Assembly: GCA_032718565.1 (NCBI GenBank)
Contig: JAVGVS010000455.1
Span: forward strand, 74,668 to 138,667
From: Distichodus sexfasciatus
Taxonomy: Eukaryota > Chordata > Actinopteri > Characiformes > Distichodontidae
Reading direction: 5' to 3'
DNA: 64,000 bases
The position numbers and the translations under genes are program-made. Positions 10,732 through 21,696 of this stretch are shown here, piece after piece. The notes beneath the pieces are model-generated. The model was not told the DNA's origin and did no database searches. It saw only the letters and a program-made list of their open reading frames with translations. Each line of letters begins with the position of its first letter. The first letter of the stretch is position 1.

Positions 10732-11040
10732 TCTCGTAACTTTGTTCTTTGTGTGACTGAAATGTGGGCAATGAATGTCTAAGGCTAAGGCGAGAAATAC
10801 CGCTTCGTCTTTAAAAAAGGGGAGGAGACCGACAGAAACTCAGAGTTTAGAGAATAAAACCTGCTCCTGACCAGGTTAGGTTCACAGAGTAAGTTACCAC
10901 GGTAACTGAACTTTCAGAAACAGGCTTGACTTACCCTGCTTTCTCGAGTCTGCCATTGTTAACGGAAAACCCAGAGTTTCTCTCATTTCAGGGTTAACAT
11001 ACTCTGAGTTTTCACTTAACCTCTTTTCTGAAACGGGCCC

Positions 11041-11733
11041 CAGATCCGCTGCGTCGCGTCTCCGCTATGTCTCTGTTCCGTACATGTGTGGCAGTCCGTC
11101 GAGATGCGCATCAGGTCTATTTTTGACGGATACGGATCAAGAACGCAACACAGAGCGCATGCGCCAACTCCAGACGATCTCTTCACAACATCATGGACGA
11201 CGAAAAGTTAATTTTGTAAACAGCAACAACACAACAAGGTATGAGAAACACAACATTAAACAGGATTAAAGTTGAGCAACAACAAGGACAGAATGAACTA
11301 GGAAGCCTACTAATAATGCTTGTAGTGCGCAGAAATCAGCAAAACAAACGCCCTTCGTTAGATACTTTAATAGTTGGATTTCACGACGTAACGTCAGTAG
11401 TCTGGCGTTCTCTTGTGTTTGTGATGATTTATTCCTAATTTTAAACCGATATATTCCTCCTTTGGTTTTGCTTCAGTGTCTTTGACGAGAAATGCCACAA
11501 AAAATAATTCGACAGTTAAGAGGCAGCAGTGAATAAGAGGCAGAGGTGAATTTATAGCCGCCTTTCGCCAAAATGCGTTGAAATGTTTATAAATGATTAC
11601 ATTTATTCTAATCTTTACGCAGCATTTCATAGCCTTAGCGAAATAAAATATATTAAGATTAATTGCAAGTGACATTTCTATTGTTAATATTTGTTTGTCA
11701 TTTTAAGATCACTTATATTTTGCAAATTGCTCA

Positions 11734-11736
<3 letters not shown>
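11041..11736. other. Unassigned DNA between Harbinger and the TA repeat
   Basis: The first 180 bp are CpG-rich and include GACGGATACGGATCAAGAACGC, resembling the end of a non-autonomous DNA transposon. An ATGGACGACGAAAAG near 11192 looks like a short 5' exon but runs into a stop. The remainder is AT-rich with nothing recognisable. Confidence 0.35.
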
Positions 11737-11784
<48 letters not shown>

Positions 11785-11800
11785 CACATATATATATATA
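11737..11800. repeat. (TA)n microsatellite
   Basis: Nearly pure alternating AT from 11738 to 11782, with a short interruption (AACAC) and a further run to 11800. Confidence 0.97.
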
Positions 11801-12144
11801 ACTGCAAGCAGTTATTACAGAGGCCATGCAGTTTGCAGCTTTATCAGTTATTATGAATTGATATGTTTGATTTGAATGAATTGATTTGATATGTTTCATC
11901 TTTTTTCTACGTATTTACGGTTCAAAACTTATTAGGCTAACTTAAAAATAGTTTATAATGTGCCAATAAGTGGGATATCAACTTTGAAGTGAAGCTTTGC
12001 AGTCATATAAAGAAATACCTGAAAATGTGCTTAATAACTACTATAAGAGAATGTCTAAAAACTGTAAATTATAGTAAAGTTTCCTTATTCAAACATATGT
12101 CTTGCTGAATTTGTTTCAAAGTATTGATTTGCATAATATAGCCA
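11801..12144. other. Unassigned AT-rich DNA
   Basis: No open frame, inverted repeat or similarity to other parts of the window was seen. Confidence 0.4.
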
Positions 12145-12680
12145 CAGTGTTGGGGAGTAACGGAATACATGTACCAGCGTTACGTATTTAGAATACAAAA
12201 TATGAGTAACTGTATTCCGTTACAGTTACCGTTTAAATAGATGGTAATTAGAATACAGTTACTTTGTTGAAATAAATGGATTACACGGCGGTCTTTTTCC
12301 TGTTTCATATGTTAGGCTGTCCCCTCTCTATCCCCTCTATAATTTTGGTAATTCCACGCATTGCCGCGGGACGCACCCCCGACGCGGGCGCGCGCATTTG
12401 ATGACTTCCGCCTTTATACGAACTACTTGTGTAAGGGTTTTTTTTATTTTTAAGAATATGAGTAATTTTGCCCTCATCTTATTGGCGTTAACAGAGTGTA
12501 GGAACGAATTGGAGTTTATGGACAGTAGTTCGTATAAAGGCGGAAGTCATCAAATGCGCGCACCCGCGTCGGGGATGCTTCTGCGGCAAGGGTGCCGATT
12601 TAGGCACGACACCTGTCACCCAAACAGACACCAATAAGAGGCTCTAATGTGAGCGTCCTGTTAATGTTGGAGGCGTCAGT
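12145..12680. mobile_element. Non-autonomous DNA element with central hairpin
   Basis: It starts CAGTGTTGGGGAGTAACGGA, a phrase I associate with a widespread fish non-autonomous DNA transposon family, followed by TTACGTATTTAGAATAC and CTGTATTCCGTTACAG. The interior is a strong inverted repeat (12373-12578). The right end is not defined; the inward end motif is not found before 12680, so the copy may be truncated. Family assignment is from memory and tentative. Confidence 0.5.
12373..12578. repeat. 54-bp near-perfect inverted repeat (hairpin)
   Basis: Arms at 12373-12426 and 12525-12578 are reverse complements at 52 of 54 positions, separated by 98 bp. Each arm contains GACTTCCGCC and, at its outer side, GACGCGGG/CCCGCGTC. 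Confidence 0.95.
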
Positions 12681-12837
12681 TACACAATGGACCCGGAGCC
12701 AGCACAACAGAACCAGCAGTGCCCGGCCAGGAATGGATTTCTTACTTGGAAATTTCGTCTTTCCTCCACTACCTACAGTAAATATATTGTCTATTTAGGG
12801 AGATTTGGTCCTAATAATTACTATTATTTAGTAATTA

Positions 12838-13480
12838 TTCAAATAATTCAAATAATACCAGTTACATGCAAATTGGATAAAAATCCAGGATCTAGTTGAC
12901 TAGTTATGCCGATTAAAGAAAAATCCAATATGGGAAAAATAGATACGAGGGTTTATTAAGATTCGTCTTGACCTAAGAAATAAGATGGTATAAGATTTTT
13001 AAGAATCGGAGCTACGATTCAAAAGTTATTACGGAAAACGCATAATAGCTTATTAGCGCCACCAAGTGGTAGAGTGGTGCAATTATGACGGAAAATCGGT
13101 ATATGTATATGGATTTGCAGTTCTACGCCAAGCCGAACCCATTTATTTGCATATTACAAAAAATGAAGACCTAAATTAAAAATGTGCTGGATAATAATTA
13201 AAGAAGAGTGTCTTGGGATTCAAATGATACCAGTTGCATGCAGATTGGACAAAAATCCAGGGACGAGTTCGAAAAAGATGGGATTTCATTTTATGCAAAT
13301 TAGCGAAAAATCAAATACGGCAGAAATAGATGCGAGGGTCTAAAAAATTCGTCTTAAACCAAAGAATAAGATGATATAAGATTTTTGAGAATCAAAGCTA
13401 CGGTTCAACATTTATTCGGCAAAATGCTTATTTTTTGGAAAATTGCAAAATAGCGTATTTTGGTGCAATTTTTTTTGCCT
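12838..13480 (+). repeat. Two tandem units of a dispersed fish repeat
   Basis: Units start near 12842 and 13213 (TTCAAATRATACCAGTT), about 370 bp apart. They share GCAGATTGGACAAAAATCCA, AATTCGTCTT, AATAAGATG and CGGCAAAATGC. The same sequence recurs at 63700-63990, and the phrase GCGCCACCAAGTGG (13056) recurs at 63190. No coding potential was seen. Confidence 0.8.
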
Positions 13481-13667
13481 GAGTAGTGGGTGGGGTAAAA
13501 ACTAAAAACTAGTATCTGCACTTTGTTACAATGAGTCAAACTGCCACCTACTGGTGGATCGCGCTATTTTGCAAGTCATTTAAGGTGGAACCGAAATCGC
13601 GAATAAGGAGAAGCCCTTCAGCCTATTCATTTTCAGCTTGCTCACGTCATGACTGCACTGCTTCAAC

Positions 13668-14829
13668 TAGGGGTGTTGAAATTAATCTTATAATCGATGC
13701 ATCGCGATGCAGACGCGGAGGACATAATCGATTATATCATGACATTGTTTGGTGATTTTCTGGTGGCGGCATGAAAATTCTAGTTAAAAAGTAGTTTCGG
13801 TAGTGACTGTGGCTGCCTGATGTGAGTACAGCGCTGCTTCGGGTAGAAGTAACTCTCATCTCACTGACGGCACTCACCGCATGCGCGGCAGCCGAGAATT
13901 GCGGAGGTAGTAAATTTCGCGTAAATTTCCTCTCGATGTGTTAAATGTCTTCGCACGCAAAGTAATTACCGACGAGCGGCTTTTCTGCTTGAGCGAGATT
14001 TCTACGTGGCGGGTGTGAAAGGGGCGGGTTTTGGCAGTTTGGGGCGGGGTTTTGGCAGTTTCTGCCTGCGAATCCTATTGGCCGATGGCTCCTGGTTTCT
14101 CATTGACTGCACGCTACAGACAGTTTTTACAGAAAAACCAAAGATGACGGAGGGAGACGAACAGCGGCAGGTAGGTTAAACGCAAGTTATAGTTTATCGA
14201 CCTTATAATCATAATTTAATAGTTAGGTCTTACACGTTTAATAAGCACGCAATCAATGGCTCCCCTTGCCCACTTGTCTGTCCCCAATTCAACATAAATA
14301 CAGATGCAGTTACAGACTGCAGCGAGGCACATCATTGGGATGCTGAAGCAGGCGTTATAGCTCCATCATTACACACACACACACACACACCCCAAAACTG
14401 ATGGCCCAGAATTAAACTTTAATAGTATCTGCATAATCATCCATTACGTTTCGTGCTTTGTTGATCCTCTGATGGTATGTAAGGTTGACATACTTATTAT
14501 ATTAGTTGTAATCCTTAAACAGCTTGCAGACGAGTGTCAGAATACTACGCAGGTAAACTGCCAAAATGGTAACATACCATTGTAACATTTATGGTAGAGT
14601 TACAAAGGCCTTGGTTACTTTACCTTTTTCCAAATCTAATGTCTGTGTTTATGTTGAATTGGGGACAGACAAGGGAGCTTACATCTCACTGCTTGTATTT
14701 CTATTTGAAAACAATATGAAGTAATGCATAAAAAATGATGGGCTGCATCGTGATGCAATCGAATCGAATCGCTTGACTGATAATCGTAATCGAATCGAAT
14801 CGTGAGACCAGTGACGATTCACACCTCTA
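13668..14829. mobile_element. Non-autonomous hAT element with 8-bp TSD
   Basis: The 8-bp sequence GCTTCAAC flanks both sides (13660-13667 and 14830-14837), the size typical of hAT. Ends are TAGGGGTGTTGAA at the left and, inward from the right, TAGAGGTGTGAATCG, with GATGCATCGCGATGCA and GCATCGTGATGCAATCG subterminal motifs in both halves. The 1.16-kb interior has no transposase. An ATGACGGAGGGAGACGAAC followed by GT near 14144 could be the remaining first exon of a parental transposase. A (CA)n tract is at 14372-14390. Confidence 0.9.
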
Positions 14830-14837
14830 GCTTCAAC

Positions 14838-17154
14838 TGTGTCTTCTGCCATCGATAACGTAAAAACCAGGGGCGAAGCTTTCAACCACAACCCGGGAGC
14901 TGTAGTACGACCTACACAACTTAACCAAAGAGTTTGCGAATGAATGTTCGTTCCAACTATGGTTTTGAGAAACACTAGTGTCGTCTCTGTGCCTACTGCC
15001 TGTTTGCTGTGTGAGACTTAAGCTTTTCTTGCTGAAGACATTTAAGCTTCACGACAGGTCTTGTCCTACTTAATGTAGCAGAATAAAGATGTGTGGGCTT
15101 TTAGGTGCAAGTGAGACAACCAATCGGCATTAGGGGGCGCTTTATAAATAGTGGTCCCCAATAGCCATGCCTTCCTGCCGAATCTCTTCCTGTGTATTGT
15201 TCCGGTGCACCTTGTTTCACGGCTCGTACAGGTAGGAAAGAAGCTCCACCTCGAATTGTAGTTTGGTGTAGTTGGATTCAGCTGCTTAGTTTGTCTTGGC
15301 CTCTTTCGTTTATAGGCTTGCGCTATGGCTCCCATGTTCCAGGCATTTATTGCTGTTTGCTGCTGGTAGGTCTTGCTCTATTTTCTCGTGCACGTTTTGT
15401 TGATTGCGTATGTTAAGTAAAGCTTTGCAACAGATAATCGCCGAAGCGGATTGAATTCTTTCCGTCACACCTGGTGTCTTTATCAGGCAGTATGTATATG
15501 ATTTCGCTGTTCACTTATTAGGCTTTATATCTATTTCAATTTTATTTGGTAATTTTGGTGTTCCATAGGACCCAGCTTGTCTGTCTTCTCGGCGTTGTTG
15601 GGAATTGGGGCTGACGTCCACGTGGTTGGAACGCTGCTGCTTTGCTTCGGTGGGCGCCACCGGTTGCTTTATCCCGTTGTGCGTTGCCGGTTGTTTTATC
15701 CCGGTGGCTTTCCTACCGCTCCGCTCCGGGGTCGGCATTATCCATTGTGTTGCCCGTTATGGGTTATGTTGAAATGTCTTTTTAACTTCGATTGGTTTTA
15801 GGCGTAAGAGTGAGTGGGAGGTTTGTGGGTTTTTTTTTTCAACCTGGCTGCTTAATTGTCTCCTTCAACCTGGTAATAATTTGTTTTTCCTACGTTATAG
15901 TTGCTACTAGCTTGATGTCGGCTACGAATTTATAGTTGGAGTATTTGGTTTCTATTCTTGATTTTCTTTAGTGGTTATTCCTGATTTAATTTTTTTTTGT
16001 TTGTTTGTTTGACTCTTGTTTCTGGATGTCTTTACTTTGAACCTCTGTTAGTGTATTTTGTGTTATTTTAGTTTTTGTGTGATTTTCTTTTTTTTTGTTT
16101 GTTCTGATATATCATTTGGTTGGAGTGGATTATATTTTCCAGTGTTCTTTACTAAATTGTTTTTTTGGATTTATTTGTTAATTCATCAGTTAAGTGACCT
16201 GTATTTAAATGAATTTTATTTGGTTAGTACCTTGTTTCTTTTCCTTTTTTTGGTGATACCTCTGGCAGGAGGCCATTTTTAAGAGCTGCTTAGGTTTCTT
16301 AGCTGTCTTAGGTTTCAGCTTTTGGCCACTGTGTTTGATATCATTTAAATTGTGTTTTGTTTCGCTCAGGAGATGGGTGTACCGGTGGTGGTGGGGTTGG
16401 TGTCCATCCATCAAAGTCCTTTTTGGCGTGCTGTGTCCTAAGAGTGCCCTTTCTGCGAGTGCTTTGGTGTGATACGGTCTTTGCGGGCCCACCCTGCCGA
16501 AAGTAAGTCCCAGCTCCTAAGTTTGTTTGCTCGCTCTTTTGGGTTTTAATTTGAATAAACTGTGACGGGCTTAATGGTTATATGTTTCTTTTAAAAATCT
16601 TCTGGAATAAAACATTGTTTTGATGGATGGAAGCACGTCTCCTGCCTCTTAAGTGTCGTATTTGCATGCCTTTTTGGAACTATTAGTGTCTAGCCAAAGG
16701 GGTTAAGTCCTTGGGTGAAACTCCCAAGGTGGCGTAGTCGGTTTATTGTATTCAGCTAGTGTAATTGTGACGACCCCTTGCGTGTTGCCACATTAAGTTT
16801 AGAGACAACCTCATGCAAGACTTCACACTGTGACCTCATTCTGTCTATTGCTGTCCATTCATGTCTTCTGCTGCTCTTAAAGCTCAAACGTCTCCTCATT
16901 TTCAATTGTGATTTAGATTCATAGTAATTTCATGACTTCTAGTTGATAAAGGTGTTCACCTTGCATTTTAATACCATCAAATTCTGCAGACAACTGTTCG
17001 ACCAACTTGTGAGAATCCTGCACTTTTCCCCCTTAGATAGATCTTTTTCTGCACACAGAAAACCTCGCGTCTCTATGGAAGCCTGTTTCCGCCAGCGTGG
17101 TTAAAAAAAAGTCATAATGACTTATTGAATTATCTTAAAATAATGACTTTAGTA
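14838..17154. other. Long non-coding stretch with a promoter-like start
   Basis: No family-like protein is encoded. The stretch is T-rich from about 15800 to 16300. A CCAAT and TATA pair at 15120-15150 and AATAAA signals at about 16554 and 16607 bracket some 1.5 kb, so it could be one transcription unit or a long LTR. I cannot tell which. The end at 17154 is set by a hAT terminus. Confidence 0.35.
15120..15150 (+). promoter_or_regulatory. CCAAT and TATA box pair
   Basis: CCAATCGG at 15120 is followed 16 bp later by TATAAATA at 15143-15150 and by a GTACAGGTAGG donor-like site near 15231. The spacing fits a core promoter, but transcription is inferred only. Confidence 0.35.
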
Positions 17155-17373
17155 CAGGGGTGTCAAACTCAAATACACAGTGGGCCAAAATTTAAAAATT
17201 GGACAAAGTTGCGGGCCAGCCTTGATATTTATTGAAAAAATGTCTACAATTGAGGAACTTTTTCCTTCTCTTCATATATAACGATGAACCTTTTCGTATA
17301 GAAACGAACTTACGTTTTGCTTAAACATTACATTTGGAACAAACAAAAGTTAATGCTATAAACACGTGAAATT
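17155..17373 (-). mobile_element. hAT element (GTF2IRD2-type family), terminal part
   Basis: It begins CAGGGGTGTCAAACTCAAAT and continues AGTGGGCCAAAATTTAAAAA, the recognisable terminus of a fish hAT family. It is cut at 17374 by the 3' LTR of the ERV. The rest of the same element, including the transposase C-terminus, appears at 48941-49700 on the other side of the ERV. Confidence 0.7.
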
Positions 17374-17717
17374 TGTGGTGGAAAAAGCTTTACCACATGT
17401 TACAAATACAAAATATTTGGTCAGCAGTCAAAAGACACCAAGGAACTGAGTATTGCACAGAGAAAGCGCTTTATTTCTCTTCAAGAGAGGGAGTTGACCT
17501 CTAACTGCACACACAGAACGTTCAGAGGACAAGTCCGCCAAACAATCATTACATACATGTTATATACTCTTTGCTCAGGTCTTACAATGAGAAGTTCCAC
17601 TTTTCCTTATCTTACAGACATCATGATGCAGCTCTTCTAAGATCCTATTTCGGCAAGAACCTCTCTATCTAGCTACACATTAAATTTAAGATGTGTATAA
17701 ATCAAATTTTCCCATCA
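17374..17717 (-). repeat. ERV 3' LTR (minus strand)
   Basis: It runs from TGTGGTGGAAAAAGC to TTTTCCCATCA in plus orientation, so TG...CA. The same sequence is found at 32899-33068 plus 48681-48940, the 5' LTR, with small length differences. Immediately to its right lies a purine tract on the minus strand, as expected for a 3' LTR. Confidence 0.85.
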
Positions 17718-17735
17718 TATTCCACCCTTTTGATC
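17718..17735 (-). other. Polypurine tract of the ERV
   Basis: On the minus strand, CAAAAGGGTGGAATA ends directly before the 3' LTR (TGATGGG...). This is the usual plus-strand primer site for retroviral DNA synthesis. Confidence 0.75.
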
Positions 17736-17769
17736 CTTAAATCAACCAAAACCAAAATTTGATTCTTCT

Positions 17770-17784
17770 AGAAAATACAGATAA
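17770..17784 (+). repeat. L1 target-site duplication, left copy
   Basis: AGAAAATACAGATAA, identical to 24103-24117. Confidence 0.93.
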
Positions 17785-18089
17785 TGTTTTCGTGTCTGTC
17801 ACGTTTTTACTTGCATCCCTCCCTGCTTGCTCCTTTGTTTTTCTTTCTCACTTCTTCTCACTTCTCTACCTCTCTCACTGCACCGATCACCTGCTTTCCT
17901 ACTCACACATAACACCCTATGCTTTTACATATCTGCACGGCACGACCATGTATATATGCACTCAGCGTCAATGCCACCACTCCGACCTCACAGCGCACAC
18001 AGACATATAGGCACACAAGCGCATACTCGCTTGCTCATATCTCATTCATTTGAGCATCACACGCAGCGTGCAACATTAGCTACACACAC

Positions 18090-21000
18090 GCAGAGGTTAA
18101 AAATATTTAGCCAGCTTAAAAAACTACAGGCAGACGTTGTTTTATTACAAGAGACTCATAGACCTGCCACAGCTGCAGATGATCTTAAAACAACTGAGTT
18201 TCCTAATGCTACAACTGCTACAACTCTAGGCAAAGGGGGGTAGCAATCTTAATACATAAAAATGTTAATTTCACAGTACTCAATACAGTTATAGATCCAG
18301 AGGGTAGATTTCTAATCATTAAATTATCTATATTTAACAAAAAATTATGTATTGTCAGTATATATGGTCCAAATGTAGATGACCCCTCCTTTTTCCCACG
18401 TTTTCTTTACTGCACTCTCTGAACACCTAGATTGCGCACTTGTTCTTGGGGGAGACCTCAACTTTAGACAAAATAAAGAAATGGACAGGCTCAGTACAGC
18501 TGGCAATCCATAAATATAGTTAAACAGTACATGAGCGACTACGGTCTTTGCGATGCATGGCGTTCTGTTCACCCCAACCGTAGGGAATATACTTTCTTCT
18601 CACATGTCTATCACTCTTACTCTCGTCTGGATTATTTCCTAACCAGCAGCTCACTATTGAGTAACATTTCAGACACAGAGATACACCCTATAGTTGTCAG
18701 CGACCATGCTCCTGTATCATTAACTCTAATAATTAAGAAGGCCACTCCACCAAGTAAAAACTGGAGATTTAATACATCATTGCTTAAAGATGAAGATTTT
18801 TTTAAATATTTCGAGAAACAGTGGGCTTTATATTTAGAATATAATGACCTGCCTGGAACATCAGCATCTGTTCTCTGGGAAGCAGGCAAAGCTGTGATGA
18901 GAGGTAGAATAATTTCATTCTCATCACATAAAAAGAAAAGAGACAATGAATGTAAGAAACCATCAAATCCTTAGAAGAAGCCTACGTATCCTCCCAGGAA
19001 CAGGAAATGCTGAACAAAATACGTAAAGCAAAACTAGAATTAAATGAAATTATTAGTAAAAAAACTCAATTCTTAGCACATAGACTTCGCTGGCAAAAAT
19101 TTGAATATGATAACAAATCAGGTCAATTCCTAGCCAACCAGTTAAAAATAAAAAAAGAATAAACAACTATATGTGCTGTTAAAGATTTAACAGGGGATAC
19201 AGTATATGACCCTGAAAGAATAAACACTTTCAGGGACTTTTACAAATCTTTATATTCACCACAGTTAAACCCATCTAAAGATGAAATTGATCAGTTTCTT
19301 GATAATATAATTCTTCCAAAATTATCAGACGTTCAAGCGATGGCATTGGATTCTCCCTTGACATCAGATGAACTTCAGGAAGCCCTGAACAGTATGCCTA
19401 ATAAAAAGGCTCCAGGTCCAGATGGCTTTCCAGCAGAATTCTATAAAGAATTCTGGGCAATAACATTCCACAGAATGTTACAGGAAACCAAGGAAAATGG
19501 TAAACGTCCACAAAATATGAACTCTGCCAACATTAATCTTTTGCTAAAACCAGGCAAAGACCCTGTGTTACCAGCTATCGTCCAATATCCCTTATTAACG
19601 TGGACATTAAAATAATCTGCAAAGCTCTCTCGAAAAGAACAGAGAAGATAACCCCTCTTATAATTCATCCCGGCAAACTGGTTTCATAAAGGGGAGGCAT
19701 TCCTCAACAAATACACGTAGATTACTTAAAAACTTAAAGTAATAAAAAGCAATAAAAACTTTCAAATTACTATATTGTCTCTAGATGCAGAAAAAGCTTT
19801 TGATAGGGTTAACTGGAATTTTTTATTTGCAGTTCTACATAAATTTGGTTTCGGAAACTCTTTTATAAATTGGTTAAAAATATTATATAATTCTCCAACA
19901 GCATGTGTCAAGACAAATGACCAAACATCCTCCAGCTTCTGTCTTAAAAGGGGCACCAGGCAGGGATGCCCACTCTCACCTTCACTGTTTGCAATTTTTA
20001 TTGAACCACTAGCAGCAGCGATTACAGGCATTAAATGCAAGAATGTAGAACATAAAGTCAGTCTTTACGCAGATGATGTGTTACTTTTCCTCTAGCATTC
20101 ACAAACCAATCTCTCTGAGGTAATTACATTAATAAACTCTCAAGAGTATCAGATTATTCGATAAACTGGTTAAAATCTACAGTTCTCCCGATTAATTGCT
20201 CCTTCGAGAACTCTGCTTCCACTCCACTGCAATCTGGAAATATCAAATATTTAGGCATTAATGTCTCACCTAGACTGGCAGATTTAACTAAATTAAACTG
20301 CATCCCACTTTTAAAGATGGTAGAAGATGATCTAGCCAGATGGAAGTCCCTACCTATATCACTCATGGGAAGAGTCGCCTCAATAAAAATGATGGTTTTG
20401 CCAAGAATTAATTATTTATTTGCAATGATCCCGAGTAAACCAGCACCTGACTGGTTTAGATCTCTGGACTCCTCCATCTCTAAATTTCTTTGGAAAGGTA
20501 ACCCCCCGCGTATTAGCTTAAAAACGCTGCAAAAGACCAAGGACAAAGGAGGACTAGATCTGCCAAATTTTTATCACTATTTCTTAGCCAATAGGCTTCA
20601 ACACATTTCAGGGTGGTTAAAACACACCTTCTTAGATGAGCCTTGGCTAGATGTAGAACAGGCACTATGCAATAATATAGAGATTTCGGATCTGCCATTT
20701 ATTAGCCCAATCATCAAACGACACGTATGCTTCAAAAGCATCAGTATCAGCTCTTCCCTGACAGCACGGTGGGATTTTCTTAAAATGACTGAGTCTTCAC
20801 TAATCCCATGCAAACGTACTCCTATCTGGAACAACCCTGACATATTACTAAACAACAATATGATAAACTTCACCGACTGGAGTTGTAAAGGCATTAAATA
20901 CTTGGAACATATATTCAAAGGGACAGACTTTATTCCGTTCGACATATTAGTTAAACAATATGGGATTAACAAGAACAGATTTTTAGTAAATAGGACATTA

Positions 21001-21696
21001 AAGTCTAATCCTATAAAATTACAAATACCACCAAGTGTGGCAGAATTCCTTAACCTCAAAACCCCCAAATTATTGTCTAAAATATATAGGACATTTTGCA
21101 AAATAGATGAATCAGTATCACTCCCTATTGTAAAATGGGAGGCAGATTTATCCGTCAGCTGGTACCACAATTTCTGGTCTGAGATATGTTTAAAAACCTT
21201 TAAAATGATTAGAAATCCCTATTTACAATTAATACAATACAAAATCCTGCATAGAGTGCACTACACAGGTCATCGGATGTTTAGGATGGGTTTTACAGCT
21301 TCTAACAACTGCTCACACTGTCAAGGCAATACACCTGACAATTACATCCACGCTCTATGGTTCTGTCCACCTGTTCAGAGGTTCTGGTATGGGATTTGTG
21401 AAGACTTATCAAAGTGTCTTAAATGTTCCATTCCAACCTCTCCTTCAGTCTGCTTGTTGGGCGACCTAGATGGTGTCACTACTGAGGTTAACACAATCCA
21501 CATGGCCTTCACCGCCTTATGCATTGCTAAGAAGACTGTCCTCATGAACTGGAAAAATAAAAATAATCTTAATATCAATCAATATAGAGATCGTTTGTTG
21601 GACTATATTAGTCTTGACACAGCTTCTGCTGCCACATTAGACCAATCTCTCTGGGTTAGGGTTCTCTCCTTTGGTCGGCTCCATCACCTAGTGTGA
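18090..21696 (+). pseudogene. L1 ORF2 (endonuclease, reverse transcriptase, C-terminal domain), degraded
   Basis: The AP-endonuclease begins with LQADVVLLQETHRP (about 18120-18165) and ends with VVSDHAPVSLTL (18695-18730), which carries the catalytic SDH. RT blocks follow: NKKAPGPDGFPAEFYKEFW (19400), SLDAEKAFDRVNW (19780), KRGTRQGCPLSP (19945) and LYADDVLLFL (20064), the polymerase YADD. A long open part (20317-21696, 459 codons) covers the thumb and C-terminal domain, including the zinc-knuckle-like CSHCQGNTPDNYIHALWFC. Frames change or stop near 18240-18530, 18974-19340, 19615-19775 and 20095-20317, so no full protein can be made. The family encodes target-primed reverse transcription of its own RNA. 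The L1 clade is assigned from the RT and C-terminal motifs. Confidence 0.88.

Larger units (their letters stand above)
8111..11040. mobile_element. PIF/Harbinger DNA transposon
   Basis: Terminal inverted repeats are GGGCCTGTTTCAG at the left and GGGCCCGTTTCAG reading inward from the right, with further inverted ACTCAGAGTTT-type motifs in both subterminal regions (8140-8250 and 10840-11010). Two genes lie inside in convergent orientation, as is standard for Harbinger: a Myb/SANT-like DNA-binding protein on the plus strand and the DDE transposase on the minus strand. No short target duplication is obvious at the ends. The transposase reads open throughout, while the partner gene is internally deleted. 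Confidence 0.88.

Noticed and set aside
11663..11899. Open frames rich in Tyr-Ile
   Set aside because: Translation of the TA microsatellite.
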